DNA of 64,000 nt from Polaromonas sp. JS666 (GCF_000013865.1 NC_007948.1:1178001-1242000), one strand, 5' to 3'. Counted from the first letter of the stretch, positions 52,367-61,664 are shown. Translations and numbers: made by a program. Notes: generated by a model not told the origin, from the letters alone.

Positions 52367-55282
52367 CTACACGACTTCCTTCGAGGTCAACATTGATTTT
52401 CCTTGGGGAAGAAGGTATTTTTTCAAGACACGACCCACCAGCTTGCGCAGTTCGCTGAACCACAGCACCACGCTGCCCATCGCGGCGCAGACCAGCCACT
52501 GATGGAGCGTCAGCGGCACGGTGCCGAAGGCGAGATTGAGGAAATCGAGGTTGACGACCGCCGCCTGCAGCAGCGCCGACAGGGCAACCGCGCCCCACAG
52601 CCAGGGGTTGACGAACAGGTGTGTGAACGCGCTCGTGGTCTCGGAGCGGGCGTTGAAGCAGTTGAACAGGTGGGCGAAGACCAGCACCGTGAAGCCCGCG
52701 GTGCGTGCGGTGGCGAGATCCTGCGTGCCTTCGATCAGCCCGCCCGGCAGGTACACGTCCATCGTCAGCAGGGTCACCATGGCCACCACCACACCGATCT
52801 GGAGCACCCCGGCCCACATGCGGGCGTCGATGATTCGCTCACCCGGGTGGCGCGGCTTGCGGGCCATGACGTCGTCGGTTGGCGGGTCCACGCCCATCGC
52901 CAGCGCAGGCCAGGAGTCGGTGATCAGGTTGAGCCACAGGATCTGCGTGGCCAGCAGCGGCAGCACCACTGCGCCGCCGCCGGCGGTCTGCGTGCCCGTC
53001 AGTCCGATCACGCCGGCTCCGACCACACCGAGGAACACCGTCAGCACCTCGCCCATGTTCGAGGACAACAGGTAACGCAGGAACTTGCGGATGTTGTCGA
53101 AGATGCCGCGACCTTCCCGCACCGCCTCAATGATGGTCGCGAAGTTGTCATCGGCAAGGATCATCTTGGCCGCCTCCTTCGTCACTTCGGTTCCGGTCAT
53201 GCCCATCGCGATGCCGATGTCCGCCGATTTGAGCGCCGGCGCGTCGTTGACGCCGTCACCGGTCATCGCGACGATGTCTCCACGGGCCTGCAGCGCGTCG
53301 ACGATGCGCAGCTTGTGCGCTGGCGCCACCCGGGCGTAGACGGACGTCTTGCGCACCGCCTCCGCAAACCCCGCATCGTCGAGCGCATCGAGCTCGGCGC
53401 CTGTCAGCGCCGCGGCGTCGGCATCGACGATGCCCAGGTCTGCGGCAATGCGGGCCGCGGTGCGCGGGTGGTCGCCGGTGATCATGATGATCCGGATGCC
53501 GGCGCGCCGCGCTTCGGCAATGGCCTGCGCCGCCTCTTCGCGCGGCGGGTCTATCATGCCCACGGTGCCGACGAAGATGAGGTCGCGCTCCAGGGTGTCC
53601 GTGGCCTGCGGGTTCTCGTTCGGGCCGAGGGGGCGGTAGGCCACGGCCAGGGTGCGCAGCGCGGCATCGGACAGCGTGTCAACGTCGGCCAGAATCTTCG
53701 CCCGCAGCGCTTCGTCGAGTTCGACCGACTCCATCCCCACCCGTGCCCGGCTGCACCTCCCCAGCAGGACGTCCGGTGCGCCCTTGGTGACCACGACGAC
53801 CGCGTCGCCGTGTTCGTGGTCGAGCGCTATCGTCGACATCATCTTGCGCTCGGACGTGAACGGGATGTCACCAATGCGCTCGAAACGCCGCTCGCGCCGC
53901 TCGCGCATTTCGGCGTGGCCCAGCTTGCGTTCGGCCACCAGAAAGGCCGCTTCGGTGGGGTCGCCGTGGATCTCCCAGGCACCGTCCTCGCTTTGGCGCA
54001 GGTCTGCGTTGCCGGCCAGACTGCCCCCGCTGAGCACCACCACGTGCTCGGCATGCAGTGCACCGGCACCGAGCCTGGCGCCCTCGTGCTCCACCTGGCC
54101 GTGGGGAGCGTATCCCACCCCGGTGATACGGGTTTCGCCGGAAGCGGTCATGACCCGTTCAATGGTCATCTCCGAGCGGGTCAGCGTGCCGGTCTTGTCC
54201 GAGCAGATGACCGAGGCGCAGCCCAGCGTCTCCACCGACGAAAGGTTCTTGATGATCGCGTTGTGCCTGGCCATCCGCTGCACCCCCAGGGCGAGCACCA
54301 CCGACAGGATCGCCGGCAGCCCTTCGGGCACGGCCGCCACGGCCAGGGCGACACCCAGCAGCAACACGTCAATGACATCGGCCGCACTGTGGATCTCCGA
54401 CAGCAGCAAAACGGTTGCGACCACCACCAGGGCAATGATGATCACCGCGATGCCCAGCATGCGCCCGATGCGGGCGACTTCCTTCTGCAGCGGCGTGCTT
54501 TCCTGGGCGGTCGCCTTGAGCATTTCGGCGATGGCGCCCACCTGCGTGTCCATGCCGGTCGCCGTCACCACGGCCCGGCCGCTGCCCTGCGCGATGGCGG
54601 TGCCCTTGAAGACCATGTTGAACCGGTCGCCGAGGGTGGCCGGTTCGCGCAAGGTGGCCGCATCCTTGAGCACCGCCTCGCTCTCGCCCGTCAGCGAGGC
54701 TTCCTGTACACGCAGCGAGGTGGCCAGCACCAGGCGCCCGTCCGCTCCGACGGCGTCACCTTCGCCGAGCACCAGCAAGTCCCCGGGCACCAGATCGGCA
54801 CTCGGCACCCGCAGCACCTGCCCGTCACGCACGACCGCCGAGGTCACCGCGGTCATCCGGGCCAGCGCAGCCACGGCATCCTGGGCTTTCGCTTCCTGCG
54901 CGTAACCCAGGACTCCGTTGAGGACGACGATGGCCGCGATCACGATCGCGTCGACGGGCCAGCCGACCCAGCCGTCGATCGCCCAGGCGATGAGCGAGAT
55001 GGCAATGGCGGCCAGCAACAGGTAGATCAGCGGATCCTGGAAGTGCGCCAGGATGCGGCGCCAGGCGGGTGCGCGCGGGGTTGCGCGCAACTCGTTGGGG
55101 CCGCTTTCCGAGAGCCGGCGCGCGGCTTCCTGCGACGTCAGCCCGCTGTCGAGGTCTGCCCCGAAAGCCCTGGCTACTTCGTCAGCGTCCCGGACGGACG
55201 GGTCCTTGAATTTGCCGGTTTGCATCATCACCCGATGTGAGCTCCCGGTGCGTGTTACGGGCATGGCACGACTTTGGTCCAT
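52367..55282 (-). CDS. P2-type cation-transporting ATPase (Ca2+/SERCA-like)
   Basis: 971 residues. Cation_ATPase_N domain, two membrane helices, actuator loop TGES, ion-site helix AAVPEGLPAI, phosphorylation D362 in CSDKTGTLTRSEMT, nucleotide site KGAPD, TGDGVNDAPALKSADIGIAMG, and a C-terminal six-helix domain. PEGLP is the type 2A (Ca2+) signature; substrate could also be Mn2+ or another cation. Starts at 55282 and at MMQTGKF (about 55228) are both plausible. Downstream of an NQO-like flavoprotein gene on the same strand (22 nt gap). Confidence 0.93.
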   Translation of the reverse strand: MDQSRAMPVTRTGSSHRVMMQTGKFKDPSVRDADEVARAFGADLDSGLTSQEAARRLSESGPNELRATPRAPAWRRILAHFQDPLIYLLLAAIAISLIAWAIDGWVGWPVDAIVIAAIVVLNGVLGYAQEAKAQDAVAALARMTAVTSAVVRDGQVLRVPSADLVPGDLLVLGEGDAVGADGRLVLATSLRVQEASLTGESEAVLKDAATLREPATLGDRFNMVFKGTAIAQGSGRAVVTATGMDTQVGAIAEMLKATAQESTPLQKEVARIGRMLGIAVIIIALVVVATVLLLSEIHSAADVIDVLLLGVALAVAAVPEGLPAILSVVLALGVQRMARHNAIIKNLSSVETLGCASVICSDKTGTLTRSEMTIERVMTASGETRITGVGYAPHGQVEHEGARLGAGALHAEHVVVLSGGSLAGNADLRQSEDGAWEIHGDPTEAAFLVAERKLGHAEMRERRERRFERIGDIPFTSERKMMSTIALDHEHGDAVVVVTKGAPDVLLGRCSRARVGMESVELDEALRAKILADVDTLSDAALRTLAVAYRPLGPNENPQATDTLERDLIFVGTVGMIDPPREEAAQAIAEARRAGIRIIMITGDHPRTAARIAADLGIVDADAAALTGAELDALDDAGFAEAVRKTSVYARVAPAHKLRIVDALQARGDIVAMTGDGVNDAPALKSADIGIAMGMTGTEVTKEAAKMILADDNFATIIEAVREGRGIFDNIRKFLRYLLSSNMGEVLTVFLGVVGAGVIGLTGTQTAGGGAVVLPLLATQILWLNLITDSWPALAMGVDPPTDDVMARKPRHPGERIIDARMWAGVLQIGVVVAMVTLLTMDVYLPGGLIEGTQDLATARTAGFTVLVFAHLFNCFNARSETTSAFTHLFVNPWLWGAVALSALLQAAVVNLDFLNLAFGTVPLTLHQWLVCAAMGSVVLWFSELRKLVGRVLKKYLLPQGKSMLTSKEVV

Positions 55283-55304
55283 CGGCGAGCGGCGGTGACA
55301 TGCA

Positions 55305-55898
55305 TCACTGCGCTTTCAGTCCCAGTCGCCGCAGCTTGCCCAGCCACCGCTCCGCGTCGCCTGCCTTGAAATTTCCCACCATCCCGATCAGCGTCTCATG
55401 CACGGGCGCGATGCCGGCAAAACCCAGAATGTTGCGTTCCAGTGACTTGACGCTGTGTGCGCGGAAGTACCAGCGGTAGAGCAGGGCGGGCATGCCCATC
55501 GTGACCACGACGCGGGCCGAGCGGCCCGTCAGCCCCTTTTTCGTGAAGGCGGTGCTGCCGCCCTCGCGTTCAAAGGCAAAACCGGGCCGGGCTACCTGTT
55601 CCAGAAAGCCCTTCAGGAGCGCGGGCATGTCGCCCAGCCACAGCGGGAAGAACAGCACGATGTGCTGGGCCCAGCGAATGTCGTCCTGCGCCTGCTGCAG
55701 GCCGGCGGGCAACTCGCTGTCCTCCCAGGCTTTCTGGCTGCGCAGCAGCGCAAAGTCGAGCTCTGCCACGATGAGCGAGCGCACCACATGGCCGCCCTCT
55801 TGCGCGCCGCTGGCGTAGGCCGCGGCCAGGGCATGGCACAGGTGGTGAGCGGACGTGTCGGGGTGACCCTGGATCAGCAGGACCTGTTTGGACGTCAT
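55305..55898 (-). CDS. flavodoxin-fold NAD(P)H dehydrogenase (quinone), KefF/NQO1-like
   Basis: 197 residues: FMN-binding VLLIQGHPDTSAHHLCHAL, IVLFFPLWLGDMPALLKGFLEQVARPGFAF, and VVTMGMPALLYRWYF are typical of the NQO1/MdaB/KefF family, which reduces quinones by two electrons. Overlaps the PRPP synthetase-like gene by 4 nt and precedes the P2 ATPase gene, so the order thymidine/AMP phosphorylase - PRPP synthetase - quinone reductase - cation ATPase may be one operon. Confidence 0.92.
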   Translation of the reverse strand: MTSKQVLLIQGHPDTSAHHLCHALAAAYASGAQEGGHVVRSLIVAELDFALLRSQKAWEDSELPAGLQQAQDDIRWAQHIVLFFPLWLGDMPALLKGFLEQVARPGFAFEREGGSTAFTKKGLTGRSARVVVTMGMPALLYRWYFRAHSVKSLERNILGFAGIAPVHETLIGMVGNFKAGDAERWLGKLRRLGLKAQ

Positions 55899-56800
55899 GG
55901 TGGCTTGCCCTGTGTACTGTGGTGTGAGACGGCGAGCACGGCCCTGGCCAGCAGCGGCGCCAGGCGGATGGCATTGGAGGTGTGGGAAATCGTATCGCAG
56001 GTCACCACGCGTGTCACGCCCGCGTCCTGCAGCCGTTGCAGTGCGCCGCTGTCAAACAGGGCATGCACGCCAATGCACAGGGGTGCGGCCATGCCGGCCT
56101 GCGTCAGCGCCGTGGCAGCGGCGACCAGGGTCTGGCCGGTGGAGATGATGTCGTCCAGCAGCACCGGCGTCTTGCCGGGCCAGGGGCCGCCATCGGCCAG
56201 CGTGACCTGCACATCGCGGTCGCCCAGGCGGGTCTTGCCCAGCACCGTCCAGGGGGCATCCGTCAGCCGGGCCACCTCGGCAACCCATTGCCCGCTTTCC
56301 TGGTCAGGTCCGATCACCAGCGGATGGTCGACATGGCTGCGCAGCCAGCGCGCGATCATGGGGGCTGCCGCGACCGCCTGCGTGCGGATCGGATAGATAT
56401 CGCCCAGATTGCGCCAGCGATGCAGGTGCGGGTCGACCGTGACGAGGAAGTCAAGTGATGCCGAGAGCAGCCGTGCATAGCTGCGCGAAGTGACCGCCTC
56501 GCCAGCGTTAAAGCGGTGGTCCTGCCGCATGTAGGCCAGGTAGGGCGCCACCAGGCCGACCCGCGAGGCGCCCAGCTCGCGTGCCGCGTCGGCGGCAAAC
56601 AGCAGGGGCAGGGTCTTGCCGTCGGGCTGGTTCAGGCTGCCGGCCAGCACGACGCAGCGGCCCATCACCGGCGCGTCAATGCGCACCAGGGTTTCCCCGT
56701 CGGGAAAACGGTGCAGCCGCAGCTCGCTCCAGCCGCAGCGCAGCAGGCGCGCCAGCCTGCCCGCGAGCCGGGCCTCACCTGGAAGGGCAACGATCAGCAT
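55895..56800 (-). CDS. ribose-phosphate pyrophosphokinase-like protein
   Basis: 301 residues with the PRPP-synthetase layout: RFPDGETLVRI, PYLAYMRQDHRFNAGEAVTSRSYARLLS (catalytic flexible loop region), VTVDPHLHR, GPDQESGQWV and the PRPP loop VLLDDIISTGQTLVAAA. Shorter and more diverged than the housekeeping Prs (about 315), so probably a specialised paralogue. Overlaps the phosphorylase gene by 1 nt. Pairing with a phosphorylase releasing ribose 1-phosphate esters suggests nucleotide recycling. Confidence 0.9.
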   Translation of the reverse strand: MLIVALPGEARLAGRLARLLRCGWSELRLHRFPDGETLVRIDAPVMGRCVVLAGSLNQPDGKTLPLLFAADAARELGASRVGLVAPYLAYMRQDHRFNAGEAVTSRSYARLLSASLDFLVTVDPHLHRWRNLGDIYPIRTQAVAAAPMIARWLRSHVDHPLVIGPDQESGQWVAEVARLTDAPWTVLGKTRLGDRDVQVTLADGGPWPGKTPVLLDDIISTGQTLVAAATALTQAGMAAPLCIGVHALFDSGALQRLQDAGVTRVVTCDTISHTSNAIRLAPLLARAVLAVSHHSTQGKPP

Positions 56801-58335
56801 CAGGCATCCTCCAGCACATGCACGGTCTCAGCCTGCGAGGCCGCGTATTCCAATGCATAGGCCAGCTCACCCGGCGTGGCTGCGTGCAGCGTGAACAGCG
56901 GCTGGCCGCGCTCGACGAACTCACCCGGCCGAACATGCAGGTCGATGCCCGCGCAAGCCGCCCCGGGGGCACCGGCCAGTTTGGCAATGCGGGCCAGGCG
57001 CCGGTTGTCGATGGCGAGAACGCTGCCGCTGCGCAGGGCATGCACCGCCTGCTGGTGCGCGGCTACGGGCGGCTCGCGCAGGCCACCCTGAGCCGCACAG
57101 ATGTCCTGGAACTTGCGCCAGGCACGCCCGTCGGCCAGCACGGCGCTGGCCAGCGCCAGCCCGCCACCGGCCGGCGCGGCACCACCGAACTCGAGCACTT
57201 CACCGGCCAACAGCAGCGAGCGCTGGGCCAGGTCGGCCGGCGCGGTGGCCAGGTTGCGTAACACGGCCAGCACGTCGCGCGCCTCCAGCGCGGGGCCTAT
57301 GCCGCGGCCCACCGGGGCCAGGCCGTCAGTCTGCACCACGCGCATCCGCAGTCCGAGGGTCTGCCCCACCTGGCCGAGCAGCCGGCCCAGCAAATCCGCC
57401 GCCTCGGCGCTGCGAACCTTGGCGGTGGGCCCCACGGGCATGTCGATCAGCACGTGGGTGGAACCCGCCGCCACCTTCTTGGACAAAATCGACGCCACCA
57501 GCTGGCCCTGGCTGTCCAGGTCCAGCGGGCGTTCCACCCGGATCAGGATGTCGTCCGCCGGGCTCAGGCGTACCGCGCCGCCCCACACCACGCAGCCGCC
57601 GGTGCGTTCCACCACCCGGCGGATCTGCGCCACATCCAGGTCCACCGGCGCCAGTGTCTCCATGGTGTCGGCCGTACCGGCGGGGGAGGTGATGGCGCGC
57701 GACGAGGTTTTGGGCATGCGCAGTCCGCAGGCCGCCACGATGGGCACGATCACCATGGTCGTTCGGTTGCCCGGCAGCCCGCCCACGCAGTGTTTGTCCA
57801 TGACCAGGCCCTCACCCCAGTCAATCCGCTCGCCGGCGGCGACCATCGCGCGGGTGAGCGAGACGGTCTCTTCCTGGTCCAGCCGGTCGCCGGCACAGGC
57901 TGTGACAAAGGCCGCCAGCTGCAGGTCCGAGTAGCGACCCGCGGTCACGTCTTCAATCACGGCCGTGATGGCGGCCTGGGTGAGGTGCCGTCCATAGACT
58001 TTGGCACGCACATGACCCAGTGATTCGATCGGTGCGGGGTGGCGCGGCGAGACCATGTCACCTTCTTGCGCCCCGAGCAGACGCCACGCCGCCTCGGACA
58101 GGCCGGCCTCGTCGGGGGCCAGAAAGTCACCAGACACCACATTCAGCGTGGCGACAATGGTGCGGTCGCCCAGCGCGAGCTCCACCCGGGATTGCGCCTC
58201 GAAGCCTTCCGAGTGGCAGACGCGGCAGTCGCGATGCATGTAGAGCACCGGCTCCTGGTAGGTGTCTATGCCCAGCCGCCGCAGGCGCAGCTTGTGCGGA
58301 GTGAGTGAAGAAAGCGGAGTCGGCGGGGTTTGCAT
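56800..58335 (-). CDS. AMP/thymidine phosphorylase family protein, archaeal-type length
   Basis: 511 residues: an N-terminal ~85-residue beta domain (LRLRRLGIDTYQEPVLYMHRDCRVCHSEGFEAQSRVEL), then the nucleoside phosphorylase core with helical domain (DLQLAAFVTACAGDRLDQEETVSLTRAM), phosphate site MDKHCVGGLPGNRTTMVIVPI and KTSSRAITSPAGTADTME, and the C-terminal PYNP domain. The N-terminal extension is that of archaeal AMP phosphorylases, not of E. coli DeoA (about 440). May phosphorolyse nucleotides or pyrimidine nucleosides. An FNR-like box stands 49 nt upstream. Confidence 0.88.
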   Translation of the reverse strand: MQTPPTPLSSLTPHKLRLRRLGIDTYQEPVLYMHRDCRVCHSEGFEAQSRVELALGDRTIVATLNVVSGDFLAPDEAGLSEAAWRLLGAQEGDMVSPRHPAPIESLGHVRAKVYGRHLTQAAITAVIEDVTAGRYSDLQLAAFVTACAGDRLDQEETVSLTRAMVAAGERIDWGEGLVMDKHCVGGLPGNRTTMVIVPIVAACGLRMPKTSSRAITSPAGTADTMETLAPVDLDVAQIRRVVERTGGCVVWGGAVRLSPADDILIRVERPLDLDSQGQLVASILSKKVAAGSTHVLIDMPVGPTAKVRSAEAADLLGRLLGQVGQTLGLRMRVVQTDGLAPVGRGIGPALEARDVLAVLRNLATAPADLAQRSLLLAGEVLEFGGAAPAGGGLALASAVLADGRAWRKFQDICAAQGGLREPPVAAHQQAVHALRSGSVLAIDNRRLARIAKLAGAPGAACAGIDLHVRPGEFVERGQPLFTLHAATPGELAYALEYAASQAETVHVLEDA

Positions 58336-58383
58336 GATGGGGGCCTGTTCCGGTTACTGTAGGCAAGGCAGGTGCGCGCGGCC

Positions 58384-58397
58384 TTGACAAAGCTCAA
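58384..58397. promoter_or_regulatory. FNR/CRP-like box upstream of phosphorylase operon
   Basis: On the minus strand TTGAGCTTTGTCAA, 8 of 10 positions, 49 nt upstream of the start at 58335. Weaker than the others. Confidence 0.4.
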
Positions 58398-58455
58398 CGC
58401 GGGGCGCCGGTTCCGGTGGCCGGGCGGGACGAGACGGAGCAGGGCAGCAAAATGA

Positions 58456-59961
58456 TCACGGGACCCCGTCCCCGGGCATGGCCTGGACAAAGGCAAGCTC
58501 GTCGCTGGCGAGCGGTTCGGCAACCGCGCGCAGGCGCTCCAGCACGGCGGTGTCTGCCTCGGACGGGTCCCCCCGGCGGCCCAGCAGGCGCGCGCGCAGC
58601 ACCGGCAGCGCCGCCTTGCAATCGATGATGGCGAAGGGCACGCTGAGCGAACGCGCCAGCGCCAGGGCCTGGGCCCGTTCCGCACGGCGCAGGAACGCCG
58701 CATCGAGGATCACTGGGTAGCCTGCCTGCAGCGCGGTGCGCGCCGTCTCGAACAGATGTTTGTAAGTGCGCGCGGTGGCGTCGGCGTCGTACAGGTTCAG
58801 TCCCTGCGCGCGCGAATCATCGAGCATGCCGAGCCCGAACAGGCGCTTGCGCTCTACGTCCGAGCGCAGCCGGATCGCTCCCTGCTGCTCCAGCAACTGC
58901 TGTGATGCGAAGGTTTTCCCGGAACCCGGCAGGCCATGGGTGATGAATAGCCGCACGTCACCCGGCCGTGTCCAGCCAACGGCCGCCTGCAGGTAGCGTT
59001 GCGCCTCGGTGCTGTTGGCCCGGCGCAGGTGTTCCACCTGCGCCCGCACCAGCGCGCGATAGACGAGCGAAAACCGCAGCGCGGGCAGGCCGCCATGGTC
59101 GCCGGTGCGGTCGAGCCAGCCGTTAAGCAGGCGAAAGGCGAGGTCGCGGCGGCCGCGGGCGTCGAGGTCCATCACGGCGAAGGTTACGTCGTCGAGCACA
59201 TCAACCCAGCGCAGTGCCGGGTCAAACTCGATGCAGTCAAAGGCCACCACGCCGCCATCGTGCGTGACCACATTGGCCAGATGCAGGTCGCCATGGCATT
59301 CGCGTACGCGGCCCTCCGCCTTGCGGGAGGTCCACAAGGCTGTCAGCGCGTCAGCTCCGGCTTCGAGCCAGGCCCGGAGCGCGGCGAACACGTCCTCGCT
59401 CGCCAGCGGCCGCACGCCTTCGAGTGCCGCCAGCGCGCTGGCGCGCCGCCGTTCGGGGCTGGCGAAATCGCTCGTTGCGTCAACCCGCGGCGCACCCGCA
59501 TGAAACCCGGCGAGCAGGGTGGCCAGCCGATCGATGTCGTCGGCACGCAGCGTGTCCGAGGCGAGCTGCTCGCTGAACAGTGCACCCGGCGCGAAGCGCC
59601 GCATGCGCACCGCGTACTCCAGCACGGGCCCGGAGCCGTCCAGGACGGGCGCCCCGGGCGCGCCGGTGATACGCGTGACCCCCAGGTACAGCGACGGCGC
59701 CAGCCGCTGGTTCAGCCGCACTTCCTCTTCACAGAAATGACGCCGCGCCGCCAGGTCGCCGTAATCCACAAAGGCCAGCCGCACCGGTTTCTTGATCTTG
59801 TAGGCGGTGTCGCCGGCCAGCAGCACCCATGAGATGTGGGTTTCGATCAGCTCCGCCTGCAATGCCCTGGACAGGCTGTTGACCAGCGCGGCAGCTTCTC
59901 CCATGGGCCTGCCGCCCTCAGGCGGGGTGCCGTCAGCTTCCAGACCGGGCGCGGCGTTCAC
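58456..59961 (-). CDS. bifunctional aminoglycoside-phosphotransferase-like / P-loop kinase protein
   Basis: 501 residues. N-terminal APH-like kinase fold (SWVLLAGDTAYKIKKPVRLAFVDYGD ... CHGDLHLANVV, VAFDCIEFDPALRWVD) followed by a C-terminal AAA_33-type P-loop domain (FITHGLPGSGKTFASQQLLEQQ; RSDVERKR). This two-domain family is widespread and of unknown substrate. GTG 59961 overlaps the upstream stop (GTGA) with GAGAGAG ahead and is preferred; ATG 59904 (MGEAAALVNSL) is an alternative. The much longer open frame to 60375 overlaps the DUF6629 gene and is rejected. Confidence 0.87.
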   Translation of the reverse strand: MNAAPGLEADGTPPEGGRPMGEAAALVNSLSRALQAELIETHISWVLLAGDTAYKIKKPVRLAFVDYGDLAARRHFCEEEVRLNQRLAPSLYLGVTRITGAPGAPVLDGSGPVLEYAVRMRRFAPGALFSEQLASDTLRADDIDRLATLLAGFHAGAPRVDATSDFASPERRRASALAALEGVRPLASEDVFAALRAWLEAGADALTALWTSRKAEGRVRECHGDLHLANVVTHDGGVVAFDCIEFDPALRWVDVLDDVTFAVMDLDARGRRDLAFRLLNGWLDRTGDHGGLPALRFSLVYRALVRAQVEHLRRANSTEAQRYLQAAVGWTRPGDVRLFITHGLPGSGKTFASQQLLEQQGAIRLRSDVERKRLFGLGMLDDSRAQGLNLYDADATARTYKHLFETARTALQAGYPVILDAAFLRRAERAQALALARSLSVPFAIIDCKAALPVLRARLLGRRGDPSEADTAVLERLRAVAEPLASDELAFVQAMPGDGVP

Positions 59962-60605
59962 GGGAAGCTCTCTCGCAGCGTGCGACGGGGAAGAAAATGC
60001 AAATACACCGCGGTGCTCAACAAGGCGGCAAAGAAGCACCAGACCGAAATGAACCAGGTGGTGTAGAAGCCATAGGCGACAGCAAAGGACAGCAGTGACA
60101 GGGCGCCGAAGACCTTCGCTTTCGGATGCGTGGACAGCATCAGGCTGAGCGTGGTGGACACCAGGTACAGCGTTGATGCGGTAGCCAGAAAGTGCGGCGG
60201 CGAGACGTACTGGATGTGTTGCCCCGTCAGCCGCGAGCTCACCGGGTAGTCGACCAGGTGGTACAGCAGGAAGGCGCCCACCGCGACCCCTATGCCCACC
60301 AGCGCGAGCAGCGCCCGCCGGCGCGGCCCGGGGGGTTCGATCAACAGCACGGCGACCGGGACATAGATGGGCCACAACACATGGGACATGAAGGAATACA
60401 CCTGTGTCATGGCCTCATTGAGCCAGGGTATGGCGGGCTCGAAGGTCAGCCAGAGGATGCCCTCGCTCAACTGCTGGACGGCGAACAGCAGCGGGATGGC
60501 GGCGAAGGCCAGTTCGCGCGGATGGCGCGGCTGCTTCAGGGTCAGCGTGCCGACCCCGAGAAGGTAGGTGCCCACTGCGAAGCTGGCTGTGGCGGAAAAG
60601 CACAT
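59958..60605 (-). CDS. DUF6629 family membrane protein
   Basis: 215 residues beginning MCFSATASFAVGTYLLGVGTLTL, the family hallmark. Seven or so membrane segments: for example LAFAAIPLLFAVQQLSEGILWL, ALLALVGIGVAVGAFLLYHL, FGALSLLSFAVAYGFY. Function unknown. First gene of a minus-strand pair with the APH/P-loop gene. Confidence 0.85.
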   Translation of the reverse strand: MCFSATASFAVGTYLLGVGTLTLKQPRHPRELAFAAIPLLFAVQQLSEGILWLTFEPAIPWLNEAMTQVYSFMSHVLWPIYVPVAVLLIEPPGPRRRALLALVGIGVAVGAFLLYHLVDYPVSSRLTGQHIQYVSPPHFLATASTLYLVSTTLSLMLSTHPKAKVFGALSLLSFAVAYGFYTTWFISVWCFFAALLSTAVYLHFLPRRTLRESFP

Positions 60606-60791
60606 TCAGCCTGCTCCTGCTGCAAGGCCGGTGCGCTGGCGTGGGCATGCCCTGTCACGCAGCGTCCTGGCATGGACTGCGGCACTGTCCGGAATGAAGG
60701 GAAGGGCATTGCGCATTGTCATGTTGCTCCCTTCGGGTGGTGATGGGCGTTCGTCGCATACAACAGCATAGGAGTCTGCCGGTCCCTTCCA

Positions 60792-60805
60792 TTGATGCAG
60801 GTCAA
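60792..60805. promoter_or_regulatory. FNR-type box
   Basis: TTGATGCAGGTCAA, 9 of 10 positions; 187 nt upstream of the DUF6629 start (minus) and 222 nt upstream of the usp start (plus). Confidence 0.5.
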
Positions 60806-60920
60806 CTGGCAAGCCGTACACACTTGTACACCCTTTTCGCCAGGCTGCGAAGTGGGCGACGCCGCCGGGGGAGTGCATGCGCGGGCAAGAGGACACATGA
60901 CTGCGTGACCTGACGCGGGC

Positions 60921-60934
60921 TTGAGATATCTCAA
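60921..60934. promoter_or_regulatory. FNR-like perfect palindrome
   Basis: TTGAGATATCTCAA inside the 16-bp perfect palindrome CTTGAGATATCTCAAG; both half-sites have G/C at the fifth position instead of T/A. 93 nt upstream of the usp start at 61027. Confidence 0.5.
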
Positions 60935-61026
60935 GTGCACGCGTCCTTCCGGGATACAGAATTCACCCGTCCGCCCGGATGGCCGGCGGCGGGCACTCTC
61001 CTGGACCGGCCTGTAAGGAACCCACT

Positions 61027-61482
61027 ATGTACCACCGAATCCTCGTTCCCCTCGATGGCAGTGCTACGGCTGAGCGCGGCCTGCGCGAAGCCATCGGCCT
61101 GGCCGCCGAGCAAAAAGCACGGCTGTCCCTGCTGCACGTGGCGGACAATTTTCCGATGCTTGTGGAGATGTCGTCCGTGACCAGCTCCCAGGAAATGCTG
61201 AACGACCTTCGCCGGTACGGAGAAGACGTGCTCGCCAAAGCCAAGCGTGCTGCCGCCGATGCCGGTGTGCAGGCCGACACCCTGCTGCGCGAGGTGACGC
61301 AGGGGCGCATTGCCGATGTGATCATCGATGAAACCAAAAAGGCCGGTTGCGGCCTGATCGTGATGGGCACCCATGGCCGTCGCGGCTTCAGCCGCCTGAC
61401 CCTGGGCAGCGAGGCCGAACGGGTGGTGCGCAGCAGCACGGTGCCCGTGTTGCTGGTGCGGCTGGACGAGCCGAAGTCGTGA
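61027..61482 (+). CDS. universal stress protein (single UspA domain)
   Basis: 151 residues: MYHRILVPLDGSATAERGL start and the ATP-binding loop GTHGRRGFSRLTLGSEAERVVRSSTVPVLLV (G-x2-G-x9-GS). An ATP-binding Usp, commonly induced by low oxygen or nutrient stress. ATG 61027 gives the family start and is preceded by TAAGGAACC; the longer frame to 60979 is rejected. Confidence 0.95.
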   Translation: MYHRILVPLDGSATAERGLREAIGLAAEQKARLSLLHVADNFPMLVEMSSVTSSQEMLNDLRRYGEDVLAKAKRAAADAGVQADTLLREVTQGRIADVIIDETKKAGCGLIVMGTHGRRGFSRLTLGSEAERVVRSSTVPVLLVRLDEPKS

Positions 61483-61650
61483 GCCGGCGTCTCACAGGTT
61501 ACATACCGGTCACACATACGCGCTACAGTGCTCCCTGGATACTGACAATTTGCGGCCGCTATTGCGGCGCGGCCTCTGCACGCAGCCTTCGCCAGCCGGA
61601 GTAATGGGCCTGTGCGGGGATCGTCTGGTCGCCTCGCCCCGGGTTGGTGC

Positions 61651-61664
61651 TTGATCTGGCTCAA
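61651..61664. promoter_or_regulatory. FNR-type box upstream of phaB
   Basis: TTGATCTGGCTCAA, 9 of 10 positions, 62 nt upstream of the start at 61726. Confidence 0.55.

Larger units (their letters stand above)
60606..61026. other. 421-bp divergent regulatory region
   Basis: Between the divergent DUF6629 and universal stress protein genes. It holds no convincing gene; two FNR-type palindromes (60792 and 60921) are the notable content. Confidence 0.6.

Noticed and set aside
52403..55240. 945-codon open frame on the plus strand
   Set aside because: Exactly antisense to the P2-type ATPase; composition is His/Arg/Gln-rich with no domain.
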